Assembly (NCBI RefSeq): GCF_963662255.1
Contig: NC_085055.1
Coordinates: 1,829,602 to 1,893,601 of the forward strand
Direction of reading: 5' to 3'
From: Cinclus cinclus
Lineage: Eukaryota; Chordata; Aves; Passeriformes; Cinclidae
Length of the DNA: 64,000 nucleotides
Each line of letters opens with the position of its first letter. The first letter of the stretch is position 1. Positions 1 to 11,700 of the stretch are shown here, one piece after another. The notes under the pieces are model-generated. The model saw only the letters and a list, made by a program, of their open reading frames with translations. It was not told where the DNA came from and did not search any database. The translations under genes and the position numbers were made by a program.

Positions 1-552
1 TGTGCCCTGTTTCTCCTCCTGGCTCAGGGATGATTTTAACATTTCCATGCCCTTCCCAGCGGTGCTGGCTCCGTGTGCTCCCATCCCAGGGACCCCTCAA
101 CTCCAAATTTTGCTGCTCTGAACTTTCCATTTCTGCTGGAAAAAGGAAATCTGGCTCTTCCCCCTCCGGCTGTTGGAGAGAGGGAGTGGGATCTGCATTC
201 CTGGGGCATGGAGCCCTTTTTTTTTGGGATGTTCCAGCAGAGGGACAATGGTGGCTGTGGGTCAGGCAGCCCCTGGGGAAGGGGTTCAACACCAAAGGGT
301 TTGGTCCCTGTGCTGAGAGAATCCCAAAATTCATTTCCCTTTTGATATCCCCGATTTAAATGGGATTTTGCTCCCTTTTCCATCAGGGAGGTGCCCATCC
401 CAAGGGAGCAGGTCCTGGCACTGGGGAGGGTCCCAAATGTGCCCCCAGCCAAAGGTCAAGGGGCTCCCACTTGGGCTTCTGAGCCAGGTTTGGGTTTGTT
501 TGTTTTTTCCATGGCCTGGAATAGCTCCTGAGTTTACCCTGGAGACTGGGAT

Positions 553-1198
553 CAGTTCAGTGGGATCAGATCAGTGGGGTCAGATCAGTGGGATCAGATC
601 AGTGGGGTCAGCTCAGTGGGGTCAGATCAGTGGGATCAGATCAGTGGGGTCAGATCAGTGGGGTCAGATCAGTGGGATCAGCTCAGTGGGATCAGATCAG
701 TGGGATCAGATCAGTGGGGTCAGATCAGTGGGATCAGATCAGTGGGATCAGATCAGTGGGGTCAGATCAGTGGGATCAGCTCAGTGGGGTCAGATCAGTG
801 GGATCAGATCAGTGGGATCAGCTCAGTGGGATCAGATCAGTGGGATCAGATCAGTGGGGTCAGATCAGTGGGGTCAGCTCTGTGGGATCAGATCAGTGGG
901 ATCAGATCAGTGGGATCAGATCAGTGGGGTCAGATCAGTGGGATCAGCTCAGTGGGGTCAGATCAGTGGGATCAGATCAGTGGGATCAGATCAGTGGGAT
1001 CAGATCAGTGGGGTCAGATCAGTGGGGTCAGCTCTGTGGGATCAGATCAGTGGGATCAGATCAGTGGGATCAGATCAGTGGGGTCAGATCAGTGGGATCA
1101 GATCAGTGGGGTCAGATCAGTGGGATCAGCTCAGTGGGGTCAGATCAGTGGGATCAGATCAGTGGGATCAGATCAGTGGGATCAGATCAGTGGGATCA
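553..1198. repeat. 14-bp minisatellite (GTGGGRTCAGMTCA), about 46 copies
   Basis: Head-to-tail 14-bp units vary almost only at two positions (GGGA/GGGG before TCAG, and GATC/GCTC). Because 14 is not a multiple of 3 and the unit has no stop, all three forward frames are open. Those open frames are not genes. Confidence 0.95.
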
Positions 1199-1200
1199 CC

Positions 1201-2432
1201 TCTGCAGAGTCCTGGAGCTTCCCAGGAGGGCAGGGCAGAGGTGAGCTGGCCCAAAAGCTGGGCCGGGGGCTAAAATATCCTAAAAACTCCGTTTGGCAAG
1301 AGGGGATATATTTATTTATATTTCTGTTTGTAGGATTGTGGCACTTCCTCCCCTTCGGGGTGGCCTTTGGAGGTGGGGACATCCCCGATGGATGAGGACA
1401 GGGTGATGCAGGATTGTCACAAACCAGGAGGGGACTCTGCCACATCCCAGGCTCAGCCCCAGCCCGTGCTCCTGGCCACCACATCCTTCCACGGGGATTT
1501 GTTTATTTGGGATTTATTGTGTCAGGATCCATCCCCAGCTGGGAGAGGAAGCGGATTTAGCAACAGCAGGAAGGGACACAATGAGTCAGCGGCAGAGGGG
1601 AACTAAAAATAAGGAATTATCCAGAGAATGACTTTGTTTCATTTGGGAATTAAAGTTGCAAATCACCATCCAGGGACAAGAATGGAATGAAACATTTATT
1701 ATTGCTGGTTTTGCCCCGAAAATTCAGAGTAGATTCGTGCTGGGATGCATCACTTGGGAGTTGTTGGAGCTGGGAATTTATCTGGAATTTGCATTTGGGG
1801 TGGAATGATGTCAGCATGACTTGGATATCTCATTAAACATCATAGGGCAATTTAAATTATTTCTCTGTAGTTGCGTCGCACCAAAAAATCAGGATTTTTC
1901 TTGCTGCCGTGCCAGGTTTTGGGGAGAAATTGTGGCATAATTCCATTTTCCTAAGGATTCCTCTTGGGAATTCCTGCCCTGAGCATGAGTTCTGCCTCTC
2001 CCTGCAGCTGATCCAGACAAAATTTTCCTGCTGGGATGGGATGTGAGCGGGGACAGAGCGGGATTTCTGTGGGACAGGCTCAACGGGGAGCCCGGATTTC
2101 CAGGCAGGAATGCTGGAGGCAGGAGCTGCGAGTCCCCGCAGGAGACAGGGATGGAATTTTTGGGGATGGGAAGTGGGGTTAGGCTGGGTGTCTGTGTTGC
2201 CTAATTCCAAGAAATTCAGGAATTTTTGCGCCTGGAAAAGCCGGTTGAGCCAGGGAACAGCTCCGTGGGGTCCTTGCTGATGGAGTAAAAATTCCATCAG
2301 GTGGTTCCTCCTGCAGCCGCGGCTGGGAATTCACTGGGATAACTTCCCTGGGGAAAAGCCCCAGGAAGGAGAAAGCCCCTTGCTCCCAGCGTGGGGCACT
2401 GCCAGGCTGGGATTGTGCCATCAGACACCGGC
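1201..2432. other. Unique intronic DNA
   Basis: Nothing recognised. Short frames lack support. Confidence 0.4.
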
Positions 2433-3356
2433 TTGTGACACAAATCACCGGCATTTTGACATCAGACATTGGCATTTTGACATCAGACAATGGGATTTTG
2501 ACACAAATCACCCAGATTTTGACACAAACCACCCGGTTTTTGACATAAATCACCAGGATTTTGACACAGGTCACTGGGATTTTGACTTAAATCATCAGGA
2601 TTTTGACATGAGACAATGGGATTTTGACACAAATCACCAGGATTTTACCATAAAACACCGGGATTTTGACACAAATCACTGGGATTTTACCATAAATCAC
2701 TGGGATTTTGACACAGATCACCAGGATTTTTACATAAATCACCGGGATTTTGACGTAAATCATCAGGATTTTGACATGAGACAATGGGATTTTGACATAA
2801 ATCACCGAGATTTTGCCATAAATCACCAGGAATCTGACATCACACATTGGGATTTTGACACAGATCACTGGGATTTTGACATAAATCACCAGGAATCTGA
2901 CGTCAGACATTGGGATTTTGACATAAATCACTGGGATTTTGACATTAATCACCGGGATTTTGCCATCACACACTGGGATTTTGACACAAATCACCGGGAT
3001 TTTGCCATAAATCACCAGGAATCTGACGTCAGACATTGGGATTTTGACATAAATCACCGGGATTTTGCCATCACACAATGGGATTTTGACATAAATCACC
3101 AGGAATCTGACGTCAGACATTGGGATTTTGACATAAATCACTGGGATTTTGACATTAATCACCGGGATTTTGACATAAATCACCGGGATTTTGACACAAT
3201 TCACCGGGATTTTGACACATATCACCGGGATTTGGGCACAGATCACCAGGAATCTGACATCAGAATTTGGGATTTTGACACAGATCACCGGGATTTTACC
3301 ATAAATCACCGGGATTTGGGCACAGATCACCCGGAGTCTGACATCAGACGCCGGGG
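2433..3356. repeat. 21-bp minisatellite, about 44 copies
   Basis: The units are of the form GATTTTGACATAAATCACCGG with variable CCAGG/CTGGG/CCGGG and CATCAGACA forms. Since 21 is a multiple of three, a 364-codon forward frame with a 7-residue motif (DFDINHR-like) and a 247-codon reverse frame both stay open. No splice or homology signal supports coding. Confidence 0.93.
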
Positions 3357-3673
3357 TTTTTCCTGCCCTTGTGCAGCTGGAACCTCGGGGTTATTTTTAT
3401 CCGGCTCTGGCAGCGGCTGCAGAAGGACGCGGCTCCCCAGCCCCGCGGAGCCTCCGCTCCCTGCGGCTCCCTGACTTTATTTGGGAAAACCAAGGTGCTC
3501 CGGAGCAGCCGGGAGGGGAGAAGTGCTGGAAAACCATCGCGGCTTTTGGAGCGAACCCTTTATCGCACGGTGCCGGCTGGGGAGGAAGGGAAGGACTGAG
3601 ATGTCCCGAAGGGATCGGGAGAGATCCAGCCGGGAGCGGGGGAGATGAGCCGGGAGCGGGATGATGGAATGGG

Positions 3674-3730
3674 TGACGTCATCAGGAAAGCAGCCCCGCC
3701 GCCCGGGGAGGGCAGCTATAAAAAGGTAAA
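3674..3730 (+). promoter_or_regulatory. CRE plus TATA promoter-like cluster inside the SCHIP1 region
   Basis: A perfect cAMP-response element TGACGTCA (3674-3681) lies 35 bp before a TATAAAAA box (3717-3724), in a locally GC-rich segment (3400-3850) of an otherwise repeat-laden intron. Start of transcription would be expected near 3745-3750. The first downstream ATGs (3778, 3895) open only very short frames. It could be an alternative SCHIP1 promoter with a non-coding first exon, or an unrelated non-coding transcript. Confidence 0.45.
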
Positions 3731-4195
3731 GAGACAAAAAGGGACAGAAAGGAACCTTTGTGTGCCACCAGGCGGGAATGCTGCCCGGATCCCGCCGGGA
3801 TTTGGGAGCTGGAGTTGGCAGAATCCGCGGTTTATAAAGTGCTGGCAAAGGGCGGAGCGTCCTCCCTGCTTGTTTCCGTATCTGCTGGGGATAAAATGTC
3901 AGGAGAAGTTTCCAAAGGCATTCTCCTACCTGGAAACCCCCCGCGATTTTAAGGGGTTTTGTGACGTGGCTCAAAATGACTTGGGTTTGGATTTACGCCG
4001 GGAAGAAGAAAGGAGATGAAAGCACATTTTGTGCGACTGTGCAGTCTGTAAAGCCCAGCACAGCCCTGTGCTGCGCACAGATAAAATGACACAAAATGCC
4101 TTTGGCTCTGGGGCTGCGAATAGAGCCCTGCTCTGCGGCTGGGGGTGGCAGAGCCGGGCAAAAATAGCCCTGCTGGGCAGGCCGAGTGTCCCCGG

Positions 4196-4918
4196 GCTCC
4201 TGCTGCCCGTCCCAGTGCGTCCCAGTGCGTCCCAGTGTGTCCCAGTGTGTCCCAGTGTGTCCCCGGGCTCCTGCTGCCCGTCCCAGTGTGTCCCAGTGCG
4301 TCCCAGTGTGTCCCAGTGTGTCCCAGTGTGTCCCAGTGTGTCCCCGGGCTCCTGCTGCCCGTCCCAGTGTGTCCCAGTGCGTCCCAGTGCGTCCCAGTGC
4401 GTCCCAGTGCGTCCCAGTGTGTCCCAGTGTGTCCCCGGGCTCCTGCTGCCCGTCCCAGTGCGTCCCAGTGCGTCCCAGTGTGTCCCAGTGTGTCCCCGGG
4501 CTCCTGCTGCCCGTCCCAGTGCGTCCCAGTGCGTCCCAGTGCGTCCCAGTGTGTCCCAGTGTGTCCCCGGGCTCCTGCTGCCCGTCCCAGTGTGTCCCAG
4601 TGCGTCCCAGTGCTCCTGCTGCCCGTCCCAGTGTGTCCCAGTGTGTCCCAGTGTGTCCCCGGGCTCCTGCTGCCCGTCCCAGTGTGTCCCAGTGCGTCCC
4701 AGTGCTCCTGCTGCCCGTCCCAGTGTGTCCCAGTGTGTCCCAGTGCGTCCCAGTGTGTCCCAGTGTGTCCCCGGGCTCCTGCTGCCCGTCCCAGTGCGTC
4801 CCAGTGCGTCCCAGTGTGTCCCAGTGTGTCCCCGGGCTCCTGCTGCCCGTCCCAGTGCGTCCCAGTGCATCCCAGTAAGTCCCAGTGCGTCCCAGTGCGT
4901 CCCAGTGAGTCCCAGTGC
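4196..4918. repeat. 10-bp minisatellite (CCCAGTGYGT) with higher-order blocks
   Basis: Ten-mers GTCCCAGTGT/GTCCCAGTGC occur in runs of 2-7. Each run is closed by a CCCCGGGCTCCTGCTGCCC spacer, giving a higher-order repeat. Open frames on both strands are by-products. Confidence 0.93.
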
Positions 4919-4974
4919 TCCTGCTGGATATCCCAGTGCTCCTGCTGGATATCCCAGTGTTCCTGAAGTGTCTG

Positions 4975-5600
4975 GTGCTGGAGGATGGCTGGAAGGGGTT
5001 CTCCCCTCTCCTGAGCCCCTCCAACCGGGCTGTGCCAGGGCTGGGGCTCCAGAGGGGAGCACAGAGCTGCTCCAGGACTGGAGCCAGACTGGGAGAACTG
5101 GGAATGTTCCCCTGGAGAGGAGGAGGAGGAGGATCCAGGGAAAGCTCAGAGCCTCAAGGGGCTCCAGGAGAGCTGGAGAGGGACTGGGACAAGGGATGGA
5201 GGGACAGGACACAGGGAATGGAGAGAGGGCAGGGATGGATGGGATGTTGGGAATTGGGAATTCCTGGTGGGCTGGAATTGCCAGAGCAGCTGTGGCTGCC
5301 CCTGGATCCCTGGAAGTGTCCCAGGCCAGGTTGGACACTGGGGCTGGAACACCTGGGACAGAGGGAGGAGTCCCTGTGCCCATGGATGGGAATGGGATGG
5401 GATGGGATGGGATGGGATGGGATGGGATGGGATGGGATGGGATGGGATGGGATGGGATGGGATGGGATGGGATAATGGGATGGGATGGGATAATGGGATG
5501 GGATGGGATAATGGGATGGGATGGGATAATGGGATGGGATAATGGGATGGGATGGAAGGTCCCTTCCTACCCAAACCATTCCAGGATCCTGGGCCATGTT
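4975..5600 (+). mobile_element. CR1 LINE 3' fragment with internal GGGAT microsatellite
   Basis: This carries the typical avian CR1 tail: a TGTGGCTGCCCCTGGATCCC-type segment, a TGGGACAG motif, then AAGGTCCCTTCCTACCCAAA and a CATTCC end. The expected GGAATGGGATGGGAT spot has expanded into a pentanucleotide run (5388-5553). Confidence 0.8.
5388..5553. repeat. (GGGAT)n microsatellite with GGGATAAT variants
   Basis: Pure GGGAT repeats for about 80 bp are followed by alternating GGGATAAT units. The array sits inside the CR1 fragment. Confidence 0.95.
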
Positions 5601-7290
5601 GGCTTTTTCCCTGGAGCAGCCCCAGCCCAGGCTGACCTTGTGCTCTCACTGCCGGGCTCCAGAGAGGGAGGGCGGAGGGGAGGAAGGAAAACATCCACCC
5701 TGGATTGTTCTGTTCTCCCCTTAAAAATCAAAAGCAGCTTTTTCCTTAAAACCTTTGTGAGAACAGAAATACTTTCATTTTTCGAGTCAGTGCCAAAATA
5801 CACATTTTAGTACCCCGGGGTTGTTTTCCTTGGAATTACCTTTGCATTTTGAGGATTTGACCCATTATTCCTTCTGTGCCCAGTCAGAATATTTGATAGT
5901 CAAAACCTGCCCCGCTGTTTCCCTTCTCCATTTATATTTTTCCATGCCCAGCTCTGGATTTTGAGCGCAGCTGTCAGGTAATTTATCCAAAGCTTAAAGT
6001 CCAGTTCCCTCAGGTGTATTTTATTTCTGAGTAACTGCTCCCCGTTTTATAATAACAAATAGGACTCTGGATTTCTTTATGGTCGTTAGCCTGGGCCTGG
6101 CTTGGAAAATGGGATATTCCCAGCTCAGTCCTGCGAGCAGAATTATTGAGAATCCTCAGTAATGACTTGGTGGAGAAAACAAATTGCACGTTGATTAAAT
6201 GTCCAGATGTCAGCCTGGGAGCAGCGGGAAAAATGAAAACAGATCTGGAGAGACAGAAAGGAGGGCAAAATGTCCAATTCTGCCTGGATTTTAATGGAAA
6301 AAGAGCAGTTCTTGGTGGCCTCGGGGGAGGTGGGGATGTGCTGAGGGCGCTGGGTTTCGGTTGGAGCACAAGGAAAATCAAATTTAGCTGGGAAGGTGTG
6401 GGGGAGGATCGTGTGAGCTGGGAAATGGGAATTTCCAGGACTTGGTGGAATATTGGTGCAGTGGCACAGCCGAGGGCACCCTGGGATGGGCAGCACGAGG
6501 AGCTGCCACCAGCCCCTCTCCTTCTGCTTCCACTTCATTAAAAAATTATTTTCACTCCTTTTTCCCTTTTTCTTCTTTGCTCTCCCCAGCAAGGCTGGCT
6601 ATTTTTAATCCTAAATCTGTCTCCATGTGATTGAGGTATTGAATACTGAAATTATTGAAATATTGGAATATTGAAAATATTGGAATATTGATTATTGAAA
6701 TTTAAAAATACAAAGGTCTGGGTGAAACTTCAGAAACCTGGAGCTCAGCCCAAGAACTCGGTGCCACTTGGAGTCACGGGGTTTATTTTTATTATTTTAA
6801 GGATTTTATAGAAAAGGAGTTAGGTTATAAATGAAATATTTCGGTAGGGGATTGACAATTTAATGGGCAGGGGAATAATGTGTATAATCAGCACTGGAGC
6901 TGGAATTAAATCATTAGTTATTGTAGGTGAATAATTTGCATTTTGTCACACTTCCTTGTACAAAAAGGTGCTTTATTTTTCCAGGGGTGGGATATGGGAG
7001 GCACAATTCCACGAATTAACCCCATGGAAGCATCCCAGCCTTGTTTCCTTTTGTTGTGTCTTCTGGATTGGGTATTAAGCGTTATTTTATAATTAAATGT
7101 TTGAGGCTTTCCAAGTGTTCCTGCCATCAAAATCTTCCTGAATTTGTTGTCAGTGTCGGCGTGTGACCCATTCATGGGGGGAGATTTTGAATTAGATCTG
7201 AGATTTGCATTTATTGCACATTGATTACAGTTATTGATCAGGGATTCCTTGCAAGTTGCTTTGTTGATTACTATTTAAAAACTCCCATAT
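5601..7290. other. AT-rich unique intronic DNA
   Basis: No gene, RNA or mobile element is recognised here. A short imperfect ATATTGAA repeat lies at 6636-6705. Confidence 0.5.
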
Positions 7291-7295
7291 TTACA

Positions 7296-7560
7296 TTTGT
7301 ATTATATTATATTATATTTTATTATATTATATTATATTATATTGTTATTATATTTTATTATATTATATTATATAATACTATATTGTATTATTTTTATTTT
7401 TATTTTTATTTTTATTTTTATTTTTATTTTTATTTTTATTTTTATTTTTATTTTTATTTTTATTTTTGTATTCATTTTTATTTATTATTTTTGTATTCAT
7501 TTTTGTATTTATTATTTATATTATTAATATTATTTATATTTATATATAAAATACATTTTT
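7296..7560. repeat. ATTAT and TTTTTA simple repeats
   Basis: A (TATTA)n run (7296-7385) is followed by a (TTTTTA)n run (7388-7470) and degenerate TTTAT sequence. Forward frames rich in Phe, Ile and Tyr are artefacts. Confidence 0.95.
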
Positions 7561-7879
7561 AAACCCAGGGATAATTTGATGACAATGGTTCAAATCCACC
7601 CCTGAGCACGCTGGCAGGAGAGGGGTTTTTGTGGGGTTGGAAGCTGCTGGGGGAGGTGGCAGTGTGAGGGTATAGGTACAGATATTTGGGATGTAGAAGG
7701 ATATTTCTACCAGTGAGTTTGGGTTGGAATCAGGTGGCCTTTAAGGTCCTTTCCAGCCCGAACCAGGCTGATTCCATGTGGAGGTTGGAACTGGGATCCC
7801 CAGTGGGATGGGCTCTGTGGAGTGCTTGGGAGATGCTGGAGGTGCTGAGCTTGGTGCTGGGAGTGGTGGGATCAGTCTG

Positions 7880-7924
7880 TGCCCTGTCCCTGTCCTCATC
7901 CCTGTCCGTCTGTCCCTGTCCCTT

Positions 7925-7961
<37 letters not shown>

Positions 7962-8127
7962 ACCTGTCTCAATGCCCTGTCCCTGTCCCCATCCCTGTCC
8001 CTGTCCCTGTCCCCATCCCTGTCCCTGTCCCTGTCCCTGTCCCCATCCCTGTCTCTATGCCCTGTTCCTGTCCCCTGTCCCTGTCCCTCTGTCCCTCTCC
8101 CTGTCCCTGTCCCTGTCTCCATCCCTT

Positions 8128-8177
<50 letters not shown>

Positions 8178-8209
8178 TCTATGCCCTGTTCCTGTCCCTT
8201 GTCCCTATC

Positions 8210-8245
<36 letters not shown>

Positions 8246-8365
8246 TCCTGTCCCCTGTCCCTGTCCCTGTCCCTGTCTCTATGCCCTGTTCCTGTCCCTT
8301 GTCCCTATCCCCTGTCCCTGTCCCTGTCCCTGTCCCTGTTCCTGTCCCCTGTCCCTGTTCCTGTC

Positions 8366-8415
<50 letters not shown>

Positions 8416-8440
8416 CTTCCCAGATGTTCATCCCTGTCCC
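7880..8440. repeat. (CCCTGT)n hexanucleotide array next to a SCHIP1 exon
   Basis: Dozens of TGTCCC units with TCTCTATGCC and TTCCTG interruptions. After 8415 the array degenerates into CCTCCCCAGCCCCCCATCC units that reach the acceptor at 8657. The plus (transcribed-sense) strand is pyrimidine-rich. Confidence 0.95.
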
Positions 8441-8657
8441 TTTCCAGGGTCTCATCCCTGCTGTCCCTTCCCAGATCCTATCCCTTGATGTCCCTTCCCA
8501 GATGTTCATCCCTCCCTCTCCCATCCCTCCCTGTCCCTCCCCAGCCCCCCATCCCTGCTGTCCCTTCCCAGGGTCTCATCCCTCCCTGTCCCTCCCCAGC
8601 CCCCCATCCTTGCTGTCCCTTCCCAGGGTCTCATCCCTCCCTGTCCCTGCCCTGCAG

Positions 8658-8776
8658 GCCCAGAAGAATGAGCGTGAGTCCATCCGGCAGAAGTTGGCTC
8701 TGGGCAGTTTCTTCGACGATGGCCCCGGGCTCTACACGAGCTGCAGCAAGAGTGGCAAGCCCAGCCTGTCCTCCCG
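8658..8776 (+). CDS. SCHIP1: SCHIP1 exon (AQKNERES...KPSLSSR)
   Basis: The acceptor CCTGCAG lies just before GCCCAGAAG, and the donor CCCG|GTAAGC leaves phase 2. The exon encodes the conserved core start of all SCHIP1 isoforms. The acceptor's pyrimidine tract is the degenerate 3' end of the CCCTGT array, so the array supplies the splice signal context. Confidence 0.93.
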
Positions 8777-11700
8777 GTAAGCCAGAGCCCCAAACCTCAG
8801 GGCAGCCTGGAAAGTGGGAGATGTCTCCCGTGGGACACCCCACGTCATCCCTCACACTTTGCTTTCAAACCATATTCCTGAATTTTCCGTGTTTGGAACA
8901 GCATCCGAATGCGGTGTTTGTGATGTAAATACTTGAGAAGATGTGGGGAAACACTCACTGGACGCTGGGCAGGAAAGTATTTGGATGCTGAGGGGATGAA
9001 GGGAATGAGATGAAGTTTTCTGAGTCACGTTTACTTCAGGTTTTCATTTAGGATTTGGAACAGGATGCCCAGAGCAGCCGTGGCTGTCCCTGGATCCCAG
9101 GCCAGGTTGGACATCGGGGCTTGGAGCAGCCTGGGACAGTGGGAGGGGTCCCTGCCATGCCAGGGGTGGAATTTGATGGGGTTTAAGATCCCTCCCAACC
9201 CAAACCACTTGGGAATTCCAACCTCCACGATTCTGGAATTGTGGTTAATGCTTGGAACAGTGATTAATGCTCAGGAAGCACCAGAGGATGGACAAAACAA
9301 GCTTTAATGTGACTTCCTGCATCCCTTCCACATCCAGGAGCTCTGCTTCCACACGTGGCTGCACGTGCGTGCCTCCCTTGCATTTTTAAGGTTTTTTGCA
9401 TCAAACACACTCCAGAAATTCCTGTTTATGTTCAGCTGGGTGGAACCCATGGCTCGGGGGAAGCATCCAACGCCTCCCATGCTGGGAGTGAAGCTCTACC
9501 TGTTGCCATGGAATGGGAGCAGAAAGGAGGTGAGGGAGGCAGAAATCCAGGAGGAATTCCAGTTGTGGTATTAAATTGAGCTGAGGATCATTTGAAAGGG
9601 AAAACAGCTTTGCTGTGTGTAGTTACAGCTGAACCAGGAGCTGCTGTCTGGTAATTAGAGCACGGCTCTAATTAACGCAGCTCATCAGCGTTTGGCAGCT
9701 GTGCCCCCAGAAATTGCCAGCTGTGCCTGAAAGATTTGATGGTTGTTAATATTTATATTCCAAGAGAAGCATTCCCTGCTCCAGGAGCTACAGGAGCATT
9801 TGCAGCACGTTATTCCCATGGTTTTTGTATGGAATGCTTGGGTTGGAAGGGACCTTCAGGCTCCTCCAATTCCCTCTCCATGGGCAGGGACACCTTCCAC
9901 TATCCCAGGTTTTTCCAAACTTTGTCCAGCCTGGCCTGGAACAGTTCCAGGGATGGGGCAGCCACAGCTTCTTTGCCAGGATCTCACCACCTTCACTTGT
10001 TCAGTAAAAAGGAATCATTAGTCCTATTGATTTTGTGGTAGTAGTAACTAAAAAACTCCACAGAAATAAATGGAAAATAGGAGTTTGCTGTTCCAAAGAT
10101 CCCATCACGTCGGGAATGAGGAATAACAGGATGTGGGGGGTGGACTGAGATCTCTCACCTGGGCTTTTCCCTTCTCTCAGCCTGCACTGGGATTCCCTGA
10201 CCCTGTATCCAGAGGAAATCATTCCTGGGGAGGGGAATGTGCATGGGGTTCATCAATCCCAATCCAGAATAAACTCCTGAGTTAACAGGAGTGCCTTGGA
10301 TACAAACAGTGAATGAATAATTTCCACCACTGACAAAATATTTTATAACATGTAATGTTCTATATGTTATTTATATCTTTATGCATTTTTCTTTATTCCT
10401 TTTATTCTTTACTTGTAAAACATTCCTGTGGGTTTTTTTTTTTAATAGTAACACATTACATATATTTAATTGCGTTTTATAGGTTTTATTTAATGCAATC
10501 AGAGCTGAATAACCAAAACCAATAATGGCACTCTGAAGCAATGATCATTAATTAAAAAAACGATGAAAAGATCCCTGCAGCGTGGGGTAATTCTGCAGTG
10601 TATCAGCAGAGGGTGGCAGCAGCCCTGCCTTTGTGTGACCCTGAGCTCCCAGTTCACCTGCTGGACTGGTGACGCTCCCAGCCCCGGGGACAGCGGTGTC
10701 ACCGTCCCTGTCCTCCCCCAGGTTACAGAGCGGGATGAACCTGCAGATCTGCTTTGTCAACGACAGTGGCAGTGACAAGGACAGCGATGGCGATGACAGC
10801 AAGACAGAGACCAGCCTGGACACGCCTCTGTCACCCATGGTGGGTCTGGGATCTCAGCCTGGGCAGGAGAGCCACAGGCAATCCCTGAGGAAGCTGATCC
10901 TGTTAAAACAGCAACCCCAAATTAACTCTTCCCTTCCCTTCCCTTCCCTTCCCTTCCCTTCCCTTCCCTTCCCTTCCCTTCCCTTCCCTTCCCTTCCCTT
11001 CCCTTCCCTTCCCTTCCCTTCCCTTCCCTTCCCTTCCCTTCCCTTCCCTTCCCTTCCCTTCCCTTCCCTTCCCTTCCCTTCCCTTCCCTTCCCTTCCCTT
11101 CCCTTCCCTTCCCTTCCCTTCCCTTCCCTTCCCTTCCCTCTTCTTTTTTCTTTCCTTCCCTTCCTCAGGAATTGCATAGGAAATGGCACCAGCTCCCCTC
11201 CCTTTCCCAGTCTGGATCCAACATTCCTTTTTGGATATAACAGCACAGCCCCAGCTGTTTCCCTCCAGTTCCACCTTTCATCACTTTCCTCTCGGCTGGG
11301 CTCCTCTTTCCCTTTAATGCCAAGAAAGCCTAGCTGGGAATCACTCTGATTTTTAAAGATATTCCTATGGATTACATAAAAAAAAAAAAAAATCCATACC
11401 CTAGAGTTTAAAAAAAAAAAATCACAGACATAGGTGAAACATTGCTGTGGCTTCTTTGCTTCCCCAGAGCAAGCAGAGCTCGTCCTACTCGGACAGAGAC
11501 ACGACAGAGGAGGAGTCCGAGTCCCTGGATGACATGGACTTCCTCAGCAGGCAGAAGAAGCTCCAGGCTGAAGCCAAGATGGCCTTGGCTATGGCAAAGC
11601 CCATGGCCAAGATGCAGGTGGAGGTGGAAAAGCAGAACAGGAAGAAATCGCCGGTAGCGGATCTTGTAAGTGGGGAGAGCTCAGGGGTGTCCCCAGTGGT

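Noticed and set aside
368..1395. Three long overlapping forward frames (218-301 codons)
   Set aside because: They are frame-shifted readings of one stop-free 14-bp repeat.
3645..4019. Forward frame beginning MSRERDDGMGDV as a SCHIP1 first exon
   Set aside because: It starts upstream of the TATA box and has no clear donor in frame or family match.
3971..5810. Long frames on both strands (up to 593 codons)
   Set aside because: They cover the 10-bp array and the CR1/GGGAT segment; composition explains them, with no homology or splice signals.
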